A program made the translations under genes and the position numbers. A DNA stretch of 64,000 nucleotides from Ursus arctos (taxonomy: Eukaryota; Chordata; Mammalia; Carnivora; Ursidae), in contig NW_026622974.1 in assembly GCF_023065955.2 (NCBI RefSeq), forward strand, positions 36,301,718 to 36,365,717. The letters are read 5' to 3'. Of this stretch, positions 1-10,815 are shown one piece after another. How positions within the stretch are numbered: the first letter of the stretch is position 1; each line of letters starts with the position of its first letter. The notes beneath the pieces are model-generated. The model made no database searches. It was not told the origin of the DNA and saw only the letters and a list, made by a program, of their open reading frames with translations.

Positions 1-208
1 TCCACTGTCTCCATCTCAAATCTACCTCTGTCTTTCACTTACAAGGACACTTGTCATTGAATATAGGGCCCACACAGATGATCTCATCTTGAGACCCTTA
101 GTCTAATTACATCTCAGAGACCCTTTTCAAAATAAGGTCACAATCACAGGTTCTGAGGATTAAGATGTAGCTGTATCTTTTTGGATGGTCACTATTCGAT
201 CCATTGCA
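1..208 (-). mobile_element. MaLR/ERVL-type LTR fragment (MLT1-like), cut by window edge
   Basis: Read on the minus strand, this matches the 5' half of a mammalian MaLR-type solo LTR. The recognisable block is the run 'aataaggtcacaatcacagg' with 'tctaattacatctc' and 'gggcccacacagatgatctcatc' equivalents in the usual order. A second copy of the same family lies on the plus strand at 36,209-36,660 and shares these blocks. The LTR start (TG on the minus strand) falls near 208. The rest lies beyond the window edge. It is a non-coding relic of an old endogenous retrovirus-like element. The family name is from memory. Confidence 0.6.
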
Positions 209-296
209 TATAGGGCCTGGGTGCTGTAGGATACCCCCTATCACTATCATCCTTCATTTGGACTATAAAATGTGGTCAATTCTAGAGTGATTAGCT

Positions 297-635
297 TAGT
301 GGTTCCCAGTTCTAACTGCACATTAGAATCACTTGGGGCATTTTTGGTGGGGGTGGAACACAAGCATCTGTAGTTTTTTCTTTTTTTCTTTAAGATTTTA
401 TTTTTTTATTTTCCAGAAAGAGCGCGGAACGCACAAGGGAGGTGGGGGGTAGGTAGGGAGAGGGACAGACAGACTCCCCGCTGAGCGCAGAGCTCGACCT
501 GGGCCTCATCCCAAGACCCTGCGATCAGGACCTAAGCTGAAATCAAGAGTCAGACGCTCAATCGACTGAGCCACCCAGGCATCTGTAGCTTATAAGGCTC
601 CCCAGGTAATTCCAAAGTACCAAGTTAGGAACGGC
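297..635 (+). mobile_element. MER5A-like hAT MITE, split by a SINE
   Basis: The segment 297-363 (agtggttcccag, then cattagaatcacttgggg) and the segment 589-635 (aaggctccccaggtaatt, then a decayed end) resemble the two outer parts of a MER5A-type non-autonomous hAT element. The CAN SINE at 374-578 sits between them. The terminal repeats are worn, and the middle of the element seems to be missing, so the call is moderate. Confidence 0.42.
374..578 (-). mobile_element. CAN SINE (tRNA-derived)
   Basis: The minus-strand SINE reads tail-first on the plus strand: a T-rich tail with taagattttattt, a purine-rich middle, then gactgagccacccaggc, the complement of the SINE head. A perfect 10-bp target-site duplication (gcatctgtag) flanks it at 364-373 and 579-588, so both ends are fixed. 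The body has many changes from the bear-type SINEs, suggesting an older insertion. Confidence 0.93.
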
Positions 636-1578
636 CGGACAAGGATGCAGTTAGAGGCTGGTCATAGAGACCTTGGGTTTTCTAGATCAAAACAGAATCT
701 TTGGGTTCTATCTGTTCAACAAGTCTAGTATTCTGGGATATAGAAACAGAGAGGAATTTATTGTTTCATCAGCTCACCCATGCAAGTCATGGTACCTGAC
801 TCCTACACGTCATTTTTGCCTGTGCTTTATGCCAAACCTCGTCTGTAGGAGTTGAGTTTAATAGAAGGGTTTAAAGCAGAACTTGATGGAAACTTATAAG
901 AAAACCAAGTTCCAACCTCATGACTTTGTTGATTCAAGAGCACTCTTTGTAAAAAAGCTAGAGCTAGACATAACCTTTGTCTCCAAATCTAAATGAAGCC
1001 ATGGCTTTGGGTGCTGTTGGGGACACTGTATTGCTGGAAGAATCCTTTTCTAAATTTCCTAAGCACATCTTGTTAATAAAGATACCATACTGCTGTTGTT
1101 TTTTGTTTTTTTGTTTTTTGTTTTTTCATTTTGTTTTGTTTTGTTTTTTGCAAGAACTCTTGAGGTGTTAATCAGTGTAGGTGATGTTTGCTGGGTTTGG
1201 CTGTCCAAAGTATTAGTAAACTCTTCTTTCAGTTTTTTATTTCAACATTGTTTCACATGCTAACCTTCTCAACGGTTTACAGATGTTCTTTCACAGCAAA
1301 ACTCCAGAAGAAACTCGGGAAGGAAACTTGGTATAGTGCCACCTGACTGAGGAAGCTACCACCAACATCCAAATCTTAAACACAATGGGCCCCTGCTGAC
1401 CCAATTATACCCAATGCACTGCTCTTTTCTACCTGACTTGCCCCTTCAGTCCTCAAACGCAGGTTTTCAAGAAGTCCCATTAGTGATCCCTTCTGTCCTG
1501 ACCCTCATCTTGCCCTCTCTAGAAACATCAATCCCAGAAACTGGCCCAAGCCCTTCTTTTACTATAAACAATGTCTGT
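590..1578. other. Unique non-coding DNA
   Basis: No repeat family or coding frame is recognised here apart from the T/G-rich stretch at 1,090-1,150. The open frames (60-74 codons) show no recognisable domain and no codon-like composition. Confidence 0.6.
1090..1150 (+). repeat. T/G-rich low-complexity stretch (tttg-like)
   Basis: About 60 bases of runs of T broken by single G, of the form gttttttt/gttttg, close to (TTTTG)n. It probably derives from a retroelement tail read on the opposite strand, but no element body is recognised next to it. Confidence 0.8.
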
Positions 1579-1717
1579 GGGGCGCCTGGGTGGCTCAGTT
1601 GGTTAAGCGTCCCACTCTTGATCTCAGTCAGGTCTTGATCTCAAGGCCATGAGCTCTGGCCCCATGTTGGGCTCCACACTGGGTGGGGAGGGGAGCCTAC
1701 TTAAAAATAAAAAAAAA
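1579..1717 (+). mobile_element. CAN SINE, short form
   Basis: It starts with ggggcgcctgggtggctcag, the tRNA-Lys-like head containing the Pol III A box. The B-box region is worn, and the element passes quickly to an A-rich tail (ttaaaaataaaaaaa). At about 140 bp it lacks most of the TC-rich section of the longer SINEs. A second SINE follows directly in the same orientation. Confidence 0.93.
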
Positions 1718-1719
1718 TA

Positions 1720-1930
1720 GGGCGCCTGGGTGGCTTGGTCAGTTAAGCGCCTGCCTTCAGCTCAGGTCATGATCCTGGGGTCCTGGGATCGAGTCCTGCA
1801 TCGGGCTCCCCGCTCAGGGGGAGTCTGCCTCTCCCTCTGCCCCTGCTACCCGCTTGCGCGCTCTCTCTCTGTCTCAAATAAATGAATACAAATCTTTAAA
1901 AAATAAAAATAAAATAAATTTTTAAAAAAG
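1720..1930 (+). mobile_element. CAN SINE, full length, head-to-tail with the previous one
   Basis: The order is typical: gggcgcctgggtggcttgg head, gggatcgagtcctgcat B-box region, ctctgcccctgct TC-rich part, caaataaatg, then a long A-rich tail to about 1,930. It begins at the tail of the 1,579 SINE, a preferred site because A-rich tails are good targets for L1-driven insertion. Confidence 0.94.
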
Positions 1931-4059
1931 AATGAATAGTTGATAAAGCAGAGCAGGGTGCCTATCCCAGGGTTATCTGCTTTCAAAACACAGCCTTAAG
2001 TCAAAGCAATAAAGCCCTACGATGCAGCATTTAGGCATTAACTGGATTTTGAGACATATTTTGAGATAACAGAATGACGGGTCTGATGTCTTGAAATCAG
2101 ACAGCCTAACTGTTCACCCACTGTTCCTACGTATTAGCCTGTGCCCAGGACTGGCAATTTGGGAGCGCCCACAGAATGCACTGGTTGTTAGCTATCTACG
2201 TGCACCCTGTCATCTGCAGCCCAAGAATCTCAGAAAGTAAACTGGAATTGAGGAGACTAAAGTCTCTTGGGAATGAGGACACGAATCCTGGGAAACTGTT
2301 GGCCAGGAGAAAGAGCTCAGAGTATAGGGGACTCTCTAAAATATCCACCCTAGGGGAGATTGAAAAAACATGCAAAATCATTCATTTTATACTTATATAA
2401 ATAGCAAAATTATATTTTAAAAAAACAAGAGACGATCACAGAAGTCAGGGTAAAAGTTATCTCTGTGGGAAGAGAGTTAATTTAACAAGAATCGTCAGCA
2501 GAGGGCCTCTAAAGTAGAGCAGCATTCTATTTCTTAATTGATAGATGGTTACATATGTGTTTGTTATTCCTCACACGACAAATGTCTTACATATTCTTTT
2601 CTATGTATGTTATCTTCCGAAATTAAAAAAAAAATGATAGGAGGATTAACCTGGACTGTGAAGTATAAAAAAAGACTATTTTTCCCATTTATTTCATATG
2701 ATCTTTTATCCCAGCAGTATGCTTGATTTGTACACTTACATGTCAATTATTAAACAACAGTTCCATCAACACGCAACATCTTTAAGTTGAAAATTTTTCT
2801 TACTCCATCTTTAAAAACCCAAGGGAAGTTCTCTTTAGGGATCAGGACAGAGCAGGGCAGACAATGGCTCAGCTCATTAAGAGTACTCCATTATCCTCAC
2901 CCTTTCTGAAAAAGAGAAATCCTGAGAGATAAGTAAAGTAGCAGTTCTGTTGACACAAAAGAAGTCACTGGAAGAGAGGGTTGGGGCACAAGCAGAAAAA
3001 TGCCATTAAACTAGTCTTCCTGTCCCGTTTTCCACCTTCTTTTCCTGGGAAGTTTCCCATTATTTAACATTTTCTTTTCTTTACAGGGTTTCTATCCCCC
3101 TTCCCACAATCGTTGAGGGTTTTCACCCCAATTATGCCTGCAAAAGCCATTTGTGAATTAACTGGAAGATTTTTTGGAAAAAGGGGTGTATGTGGATCCA
3201 GAAATGCCGGATTCGACTCCTGAATCTGGCCCCTTTGTCCCAATTCTGTTCCTTGGGAATCGCCTGAAGAAATGTCACCGCCAGGGCTTGTTACATTTGT
3301 AAATGGATTTTTTCCATTGTGTGTGGGAGTCTTGAGGACTTATTAATCTTGAAAAATGCAACGACAGTAAAAAAATTTAAAATAGTTAACACAAATAGCC
3401 TTCGAGTTAGGTTCATTAAAACATTTTTTCTCTTGCTAATGTGGATACAAAAGTGTAAAGTAGAATTTCAGTTATATTCTTCCCTTTTACTCTAAAAAAA
3501 GTAATTTTGGAATGAACACAGGAAAGGTAATGTTCCTTTTTACTTTATATAACAGAGATGACTGGGGCGAAGATGGAGGGGATGTGCAGCTGTAAAAAAA
3601 AAATGTTTTTAATTCATTCAAGAATCTGTCCTTTCACAAGAGCTTGCTTTTGTTCCTAATTTTCTTATCCATAAATCTAAAGACTCACATAGTCGAATTC
3701 TGTTTCCAGATTCCCAGAAGGGTTATTGCTTGTATTCTTGTGCATTGGTTTTGGCAATTTTAGCAAACTTGATGGTTCCTTGGCAAAGTAACAATACAGA
3801 AGCATTATGAGTACTGATGAAGGTATTGAGACTGATAATTAAACCAGAGTTTCTGTAAGAGTGAATTTGGTAACTCGGGCTCACGAGGCTCTCTTTGTTG
3901 TGGCAGTATTTATTCACCCAGATCGGGAAGGGGGGGAAAAGGCTGTTCTTTAAAGGACAAAATACGCAACGATCCTAAAAGTATTCAAAATCCTAAATTC
4001 AGCCGCTGCTCAGCCACCGGGGCAGAAAAAATAAGCTATTTAGAATCGTTAACGTTTTG
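1931..4059. other. Unique non-coding DNA, AT-rich
   Basis: No repeat is recognised. There is a good splice-acceptor-like site near 3,068-3,087 (pyrimidine tract ending tttctttacag) on the plus strand, but no open frame continues after it. Short A runs at 2,625 and 3,593 are ordinary low complexity. Confidence 0.55.
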
Positions 4060-4215
4060 AATAAACCGGGTGAGCAGACGTTCCTGGTAAGTGCCCCGGG
4101 ACTGAGCCCGGAGCCCCGAGCGGAAGAACAGGACACCCCGGCGGTGCCCTTCGCCCACCTTACCATGGGGTGGCGCTCTAAGGCCCGGATTCGCCGCCCC
4201 CGCCTCCCTGCACCG
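4060..4215. promoter_or_regulatory. Small GC-rich, CpG-rich patch with donor-like splice sites on both strands
   Basis: About 14 CpGs by hand count in roughly 150 bp, in otherwise AT-rich, CpG-poor DNA. On the plus strand, ctg|gtaagt (donor GT at 4,087-4,088) lies at its left edge. On the minus strand, atg|gtaagg (donor GT at 4,163-4,162) lies inside it. This looks like a small promoter or first-exon region, but it is below the usual 200-bp CpG-island length. The overlapping open frames (78, 92 and 114 codons) are not recognisable proteins. Confidence 0.35.
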
Positions 4216-4939
4216 TTGCAGGCAGCAGAGAACAAACCTCGCTGCTCTTCTCACTGTACATGTAAAATATTTCCAGTAAGAACCCACTGGCCGTCCAGAA
4301 CTGATGAAAATCACAACGTGATTAGAAATCAGTTGGACATCTGTATACTTAGCTATCCCAACTATGTTTATACAGGTGATGGAAATGAAGGTTTTGGATA
4401 AAAGGAAGAGTAGCGCTATAATCTCAAACTTTGAATTACATGTTTTTCCTGAAAATATTTTAGTAGATCAAAAATAAAGCCACCTTCACATCTAAATGCC
4501 CAGGGATCCACTCTTAACTTTTTAGTAAATTATGCCATACAATACAGTTTTAAAATCCAATGACTCAGAGAGAATCGAAGTTACTACTGAAGTCAGAGAT
4601 AGTGTGAGTATATATTTTCATGATAAAAGAAGGTGACTGCATTTTAAATAACGAATACTTCAAAGAAGCACCTTGGACTCCACCCATGAGAATTATTAAT
4701 GAAATATGCAAAGTCTTGGAATAAACTACAAATTAAACTCTGTTCCCCTAATAATCTCAATCATTTTTATTGTTTAACTGGGCAGATATATTGCTCTGTG
4801 CAAAGGGAAAAAAGAAAGCACTCCATTTTCAAAGGGAAAGAAGCACAGAGGATAAGGTTCACAGCTACAAAAATACGTATGATTCATTTTAAAACGAAGC
4901 CGTCTTAAAGACAGTGGTCTGCTCAACCATCAGCACCTT
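4216..4939. other. Unique non-coding DNA
   Basis: No repeat or gene is recognised in this AT-rich stretch. Confidence 0.55.
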
Positions 4940-5165
4940 CCATCACCAAGAAGAAAATATTCTTTCATATGCACAGCTGGGATCATGCCATATCAACCAT
5001 TTTTCATCTTACTCGTTTAACTTAATATTGTATCATGGGCATTTTCCCAAATTATTAAATGCTCTTAGAAAATCTGATTGTTGGTATCTGCATCATAATT
5101 GCTTCAACAATTTGCTTATTAATCATCGAGCAGGCTATTTTCTATTTTTATAAATAACAGTTTAA
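4940..5165 (+). mobile_element. Possible decayed L1M-type 3' region
   Basis: Phrases such as gggatcatgccat, aacttaatattgtatcatggg and cattttcccaaattatt resemble the 3' part of old mammalian L1ME-type elements (equivalent to 'gggatcat...cttaacaatatatc...catttttccatg'). Similarity is weak. Confidence 0.3.
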
Positions 5166-8100
5166 TAATTATAAATAAAATTTATATATATATAAATTCT
5201 TGTCAAGCAACTGCCTTTATATTTTTAAAGAACGTTTTCCTTGAGTATAAAAATAATATATCTGATCTTACCATTAAAAACATTTTTTAAAAAAAGAAAC
5301 CATTCTTTGCAGAATCAGTTCAATATCAGCTTATACGATGTAAAATTAATCGAATACAGACACGACAGGTTTTTTTGGTCTGGATGTTAAAGGCTCCAAG
5401 AAGGGTGCACTGACGCCAGATCTACTTGGATCCATTTTAAGATGCCACATTTCTAGAAATATAAAAGCTACCTCTGAAACTGTTTGTTAATATCGCAAGT
5501 AATGACAGGCTTACATTCTCAACAGATTTGAAATATTAAATTTCATTTAATATTCAAATGTTGATGGCTTATGTTATTTTCTACAGAAGTATTTGGATTT
5601 GAAAAGGAGACAAGAGCTATGCTGGAAAAAACTTTGATGGCCCTGACCTAAGAGAGCGCCCTTCTTTTTGAGAGGATTGCGTATTTAATTTTGTGTGCAT
5701 CGAAAATGAATTCCCCGTGTAGAGGTTGCTAAATACAGAGGACATTTGTCTATGATCTCAAAACAACGGGTGGAAACCTGAAGATACGAAGGGTTGTGAT
5801 TGAATATACAGTTACACATATGGTGTCTGCTTTGAAATTTTCTTTCTATATTTGGGCATGAACTTTTTCAGAGGTATTCAAGCATAGTCTCTTTCTCTTT
5901 GACTTTCTGTTTACATACTTCATAGCCACAATTTCCTAGTGAAGAAAAACTTGTCCTTTTTTAAAAAACTTCGCCAATGAGACAGTTAAAGAGAATTACC
6001 ATACTGTTGCAACTACATTTTTACACTTAGGCTGTTAAAACTAATAGGACTCAAGCAGATATTTCAAAACCTACCACAGTTCCACTGAACGAAATTTCAT
6101 CTTTACCTTTTCTTCCCCCACGGTTACTTAAAGAACTTTTCATTGCATTCAGATAACGGTTTGGAAGTTGAAATATTATATTCACATGTCAAAAAAAAAA
6201 AAAAGAAAAGCAATTCTCCGAAAGGACAACTTTTAAGGGCTCTACATTAAAGGGAACAGGACCCTTCTGGATTAAGGAATCTAGAAATGCAAGGATGAAG
6301 GCAAGAAAAGTTACATACTCTCAGGGCGTTCCTTTTACTATCACAGCCAAAGGAAGACGTGCAAAAAGAAATTATCTAAGCTTCCAGAAGGCAGTGACCA
6401 CGATGATGAATCTGTGTTTTTACAGTACCCAGGCTAGAGCCTGATGCAGGTGGGTGTTTTCCTAACAGAATTTGCCTGGTGGAATGAGCAGCCCCGTGGA
6501 AGTCCAATCCCCCTGCTGTCCATCTGTGAATGTCTGTCATTTGGGGACAATGACCGGCACTATATTTTCTTAACCCAATATGGACAGAGAACGTGTTTGG
6601 ATTGTATTCTGTGACATCCCCTTCTCCATCCAAAAGGCCCAAGAGGGGAAGGAGGTGGGGTCTGGCTTTTTAAGGGTGGGTCTAATGCGTTCAGCTGTTA
6701 TCACACTTTGCTGATTGTAATCACTTGTTTTATGGTTTCTTTTCCAGCTGCTCCAAAAATTCATTGCAGTGTCTTCTAGGGTTATTTTTAATATCCTGTA
6801 ATTCAAAGATCTAAGAAAGAAGAGTTGAAATAGAAATCCATGTCCCCGTTCCCTCCCCATTTTTTCTCATGGGGAAGAAGGGATTTAGGATTTGAACACA
6901 TTCCTTAAAATCCTTTCTGGAGAAATGTGTTCTTTTCTGTAGGGAAGGAGCCAGCTTGGAGCACATCCACAGACTTATTCAGTTGATGGAAGAGTTGGGA
7001 AAAGATCCTTATGTAAACACACGGAAGTGTTTATAAATTGAAAACATTAATTCCTTCTTCAGAGCATTTATAATTAAAATGTTCCCTTTTTGAGCATGGT
7101 AGCAGAACAGTAGGACTCTGTTGGCATCCTAGCATTTCTAGATTCCTTAAATAAAGTATTTTCTCTACACTCCGTTGTTCTATAATGTACTTAGTGAAGG
7201 TTAAACGTGTCTCGCTCCGTAAGGTGCCAAACGCTTTCATACTCAGGGGAGCGAAAAGACGGGGGCACCCCCGCATGTGCTGTCTCTGAAAATACCTTGC
7301 CTTACATATTAAAATGGGCTTATTTCAGGGAAAGTTTAAGGCGTCAGTTTTCTGTTTTCTCCTGTCAGTGTAATCCTCTGAAGAGCTGGGCCTGAGAAAT
7401 GACTCAGCTAGAATTACCGGTTGCCGTCTCAGCATTTTCACCATGTAGCAAACCCTTCAGGCATTTTTAAAGTCCTTAAAAATCCCATACAGAAAGAAAC
7501 AACGACAACAACGCCCCAAACCCCAAACCCCCAAACCTGCCAGTAAATCAGAAAGACCCAAGATCTTGATTTCAGGGAGAGGTAGTTTTCCTGTCCGTCG
7601 CTGTCACCACAGCTGTCAGCAAGATGCCTTCAACATCCTAATTATCACCAGGGATCAGATCGTTCCTTAACTAATTGTTTAGATCAGCTAATCTACATCC
7701 ATCATCTGCCACGGCAGGCAGTCCCAAGCATCCCGTAATTTAGATAAAACTCCTAACCGGGGTGTAAACACAATTGTGTGGGGGAGCGAGGGTCAGCAGA
7801 CTGGAAAGCCTACCTGTGGGTGGAACAAGACTGTGAACTGGAAACTGAGGACTGGGTGAGCCTCCCAGCATACAAGCCCAGACCACCTGCATGTATCCTA
7901 CTCGAATTACTGCAAATTGGTAGAAGATTCCATATCACTGATCACAATATGCCCAGAATCCAAACAGGGCAGACAGCCAAGATCACTTGCCTAAATCAGC
8001 TCTTGTGTCTGCACTCGCATGGGTTTTGGGGGTACTCTTGCTGACGCGCACGTGCTGCTGTATTTCTGCCTGCTTATGAGCCTTCCTTGAGCTGCACTCC

Positions 8101-8749
8101 TAAAACCATACAGTAAGACAGTGTAAATTACCTATGGAATACACACGCTTCGCGCTAGCAGCAGCCTCCCTTCCCAGAGCCACTGTTTAGTCAGCTCTCC
8201 AAAACAATGAATTAAGTCCTTATTTTAGACGCTGGAACTGCTTTCTTTGCATTCATCTGCTCGTTTTCCATGTCAGACTCATACGAGCCAGGCAAGCAAG
8301 TTTTCATGTCTCAGCAATGCAAACCGTTCCGAAAGGAGCCGTCGCCTCACAATTACGTCGTTTTTCTGTGAAAGCGCTTTAAAAAGAACGACTGAATGGA
8401 TTCAAAATTTAGAAAATGAAGGCAACCAGGACTTTGTCCTCAACTGAGCAGACGTTAATAGAGGGAGAAAGACAAACCCATGATAAACAATAAACAAACA
8501 AACATGAGCCTTTCCAAAAGAACTACTTCCTAAGATGCTTTAGGGAAAGGGGCCTGGGGATTTTGCTAAAATAGAAGCTTGGAAAACCCTCCGCACTCTC
8601 TCCCTCATTCAGAGTTAGGACAGATCCTATCAATTTTGCAGGAGAGAACCCTGTAAATTTTGTTTATGCTTCCCTCACATTTATTTTCACCTATCAATAC
8701 TTTGCAGAACCGGGTGCTATGGGACAATCCGTGGGGAAATGCTAAATAA
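5166..8749. other. Long unique region, candidate conserved non-coding DNA
   Basis: About 3.6 kb with no transposon recognised, which is long for this window. It holds a poly-A run at 6,191-6,204, a C-tract run at 7,514-7,537 and a TAAT-rich segment at 7,630-7,760. The small open frames are not recognisable proteins. Repeat-poor stretches of this length often contain conserved regulatory blocks. That is inference only. Confidence 0.4.
7514..7537 (-). repeat. G-rich run on the minus strand (three G tracts spaced by TTT)
   Basis: The plus strand has C4-aaa-C4-aaa-C5-aaa-CC. On the minus strand this gives GG, GGGGG, GGGG and GGGG separated by TTT. It could form a two-layer G-quadruplex, or a mixed one. 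It lacks a fourth tract of three or more G, so it misses the strict quadruplex pattern. Confidence 0.6.
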
Positions 8750-8935
8750 TGAGAATAACCTGCATTTATGGTGATGCACCCATTTCCCAGGCCTTATTTG
8801 AAGCCCGTCACATGTGCTAACTCATTCAATCATCACAACAACTCCGCCACACAGGTACTCTGATTATTCCCATTTTATAGGAAAACCGGTTCACAGAGAG
8901 GCTGATTAATTTGCACAGGATCATAGACTGTTCTA
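8750..8935 (-). mobile_element. MIR SINE
   Basis: The plus strand shows the reverse complement of the MIR core in order: ctaactcattcaatcatcacaac, ggtactctgattattcccat, then gaaaaccggttcacagagagg. The order and spacing are typical of MIR. The 153-codon minus-strand frame at 8,826-9,287 runs through it and is therefore not a gene. Confidence 0.8.
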
Positions 8936-9299
8936 GTGCAGTCGAATACAACAGTTGGGCAAACTCAGGGAAACCCCGTGTGGAGGAGATCGGCTTTGAA
9001 ATGGGAATAAAAGGCAAGCAGGAGAGGAGGGAGGGCTCGTTGTTCAGTGAAGGCAGATGGACAAGGAGCACAGATGCTGGAGACTTCTGTAAAAGGGAAC
9101 TGGGGAGAACCAGGGGCCCGGCCCCGCGCTGAGGAGAAACGAGAGGAGCAGAGCCGGTGGGGGCTCCGGGCGGCTGGAGGCAGCGACGAGCTTGAGCGGC
9201 CAGCGACTTGGTTTTGTCACTTTCACCCAGCACATGGACTAAAAGGACTTGCCGAGTCTGTAGACGGCTCTCCTCCCCTGCCCCCAACTTTGGCCATTT
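8936..9299. other. Unique DNA with a small GC-rich cluster
   Basis: A cluster of CpGs at about 9,110-9,215 (cccggccccgcgctg, then gcgacgagcttgagcgg) stands out from the background. There is no recognisable coding frame or splice-site arrangement. Confidence 0.4.
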
Positions 9300-9571
9300 C
9301 TCAAGAATGTTCCTTTCAGATTATAAAAGTAGATATGTATTTATTGTAGGAAATATGAAACACATAAAGCACACACGCAGAGGAAAAAAGAAAATATTTC
9401 TAATTCGGCCTCCCAGAGCTGACCACTTCCAGCCTGTAGCATGTAGAATGCCTGACTTTTACATAAGAAAATGGACTGATAATGTCCCTAGGGCTTTGTG
9501 ATTTTCTCCCCCTACCATAGCTTAGCTCGGTATAGTGAATATTTTTCATGTCTTTAGACATCGCCATTTTA

Positions 9572-9778
9572 TTTTATTTTATTTTTTTTAAAGATTTTAT
9601 TTATTTATTCAACAGAGAGAGAGACAGCCAGCGAGAGAGGGAACCCAGGCAGGGGTGTGGGAGGGGAAGAAGCAGGCTCATAGCGGAGGAGCCTGATGTG
9701 GGGCTCGATCCCATAACGCCGGGATCACGCCCTGAGCCGAAGGCAGACGCTTAACCGCTGTGCCACCCAGGCGCCCAG
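9572..9778 (-). mobile_element. Bear-type CAN SINE with perfect target duplication
   Basis: The minus-strand SINE has aaagattttatttattt, gacagccagcgagagaggg, ggggctcgatcccataacg, gccgaaggcagacgctta and a ccacccaggcgccc head. A perfect 16-bp target-site duplication (agacatcgccatttta) flanks it at 9,556-9,571 and 9,779-9,794. The intact duplication and the well-kept body suggest a fairly recent insertion. Confidence 0.97.
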
Positions 9779-9975
9779 AGACATCGCCATTTTAAAACGT
9801 CAGTGCATCAAATTAGATGTATTTATTGAACAGATCTGCAATTGAGAGATTCTTTTCATTTTTTGCTATTCTATCCAGTGCTTCAGTGGACTTGCTTTCA
9901 GATTAATTTTCCCCCTTTGAGATCATTTATTATAATTTCATACAAACTAACATTAAGCCATTAAATCAAAGTGTG

Positions 9976-10030
9976 TGCATATACACATATATACAGGTGT
10001 ATGTATATATAAAAGTATATATGTATTTAA
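9976..10030. repeat. TA/TG-rich microsatellite
   Basis: Imperfect alternating pyrimidine-purine run (catatacacatatatac, gtatatataaaag, and similar). Confidence 0.8.
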
Positions 10031-10344
10031 ATGATTTGTATACCTATTGCTAAATGCCCTCCCTAGATTGGACAACTCTACCCCTTCACAGCGTAAAATG
10101 AGAAAGCCGTTTCCCCACACACCAAACCCCACAGGTACCAACATTCCTCCACTTCCAAACTTTTGATTTATAAGGTGGAGAGAAACAAAGCCATGCCTCA
10201 GCGCAAAGGTGGGTCACCCCTGCTTGCCACCAACAGATGGCGGTGACTGCCACATGGATGATGTCGCTTGCATTTAGGAAGGAATTAAAGTCGTCTTTCA
10301 GAAGTTAATCTGTAAAACTCGTTATCAAGTTGATAAATAAAAGT

Positions 10345-10815
10345 GGTACGTTGTTTGGATGTGTATTTCTTTGGTTACTAAGAACACTGAACAGTTTTCA
10401 TATTTCCATCTGTATTTCTTTTGTAAATTGTCTTGTCACTTCTTTTGCTCACTCCTTTTTCTACTGCAGTGTTCACCTTTTACGTATTATTTAAAAAATA
10501 TGATTCCAGATTTTCATTTGCCTTTTACTCGATAGTTTTGTTTTTAATTGGACAAAGGACAGATGTATATACGTTTAAAATGCTTATATAGCCGTTGCTT
10601 CTTTATGCCTTGTGATTAGTTTGTTTTTATGCTTTAAAAGGTTCTCTTATCTCAAGTTCAGAAAAATATTCCTCTATTCATTCTTTCTTTCTTTCTTTCA
10701 AATAATTCTTTGTTATCTCTGGTATTTCAGTGTAAGGTGTCAGGAGAAATTCAACATTTTTTTTCCCCAAAGAGCTCATTGTTTCTGTACCATTTTAAAA
10801 TAATCCCACCTTTCT
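10345..10815 (-). mobile_element. Old LINE-1 ORF2 fragment, antisense
   Basis: Read on the plus strand, phrases such as tctgtatttcttttgtaaat, ttttaattggacaaagg and tttctgtaccattttaaaat follow the order seen in antisense copies of old L1ME ORF2 3' regions. It is very divergent and no open frame survives. The (TTTC)n run at 10,681-10,699 has grown inside it. Confidence 0.5.
10681..10699 (+). repeat. (TTTC)n microsatellite
   Basis: About five tandem ttct units. Confidence 0.85.

Larger units (their letters stand above)
9300..10130 (+). mobile_element. Possible decayed L1M (L1ME-like) 3' region, interrupted by a SINE
   Basis: Sequence such as gaaatatgaaacacataaag, ctcccagagctgaccactt and tatagtgaatatttttcatg resembles the 3' region of old L1ME-type elements. 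The SINE at 9,572-9,778 interrupts it. Heavy decay prevents firm limits. Confidence 0.4.

Noticed and set aside
1579..1650. tRNA-like sequence with A and B boxes in the SINEs
   Set aside because: These are SINE heads derived from a tRNA; they cannot fold as a complete tRNA and are followed by SINE bodies.
3060..3120. Splice acceptor with possible exon
   Set aside because: The pyrimidine tract and cag are good, but no open frame, donor or conserved text follows that I can support.
7514..7537. Telomere-like CCCCAAA repeat
   Set aside because: Only three units; the vertebrate telomere repeat is different (CCCTAA). Treated as a G-tract run.
8826..9287. 153-codon minus-strand frame
   Set aside because: Overlaps a MIR and a GC-rich cluster; no recognisable domain.
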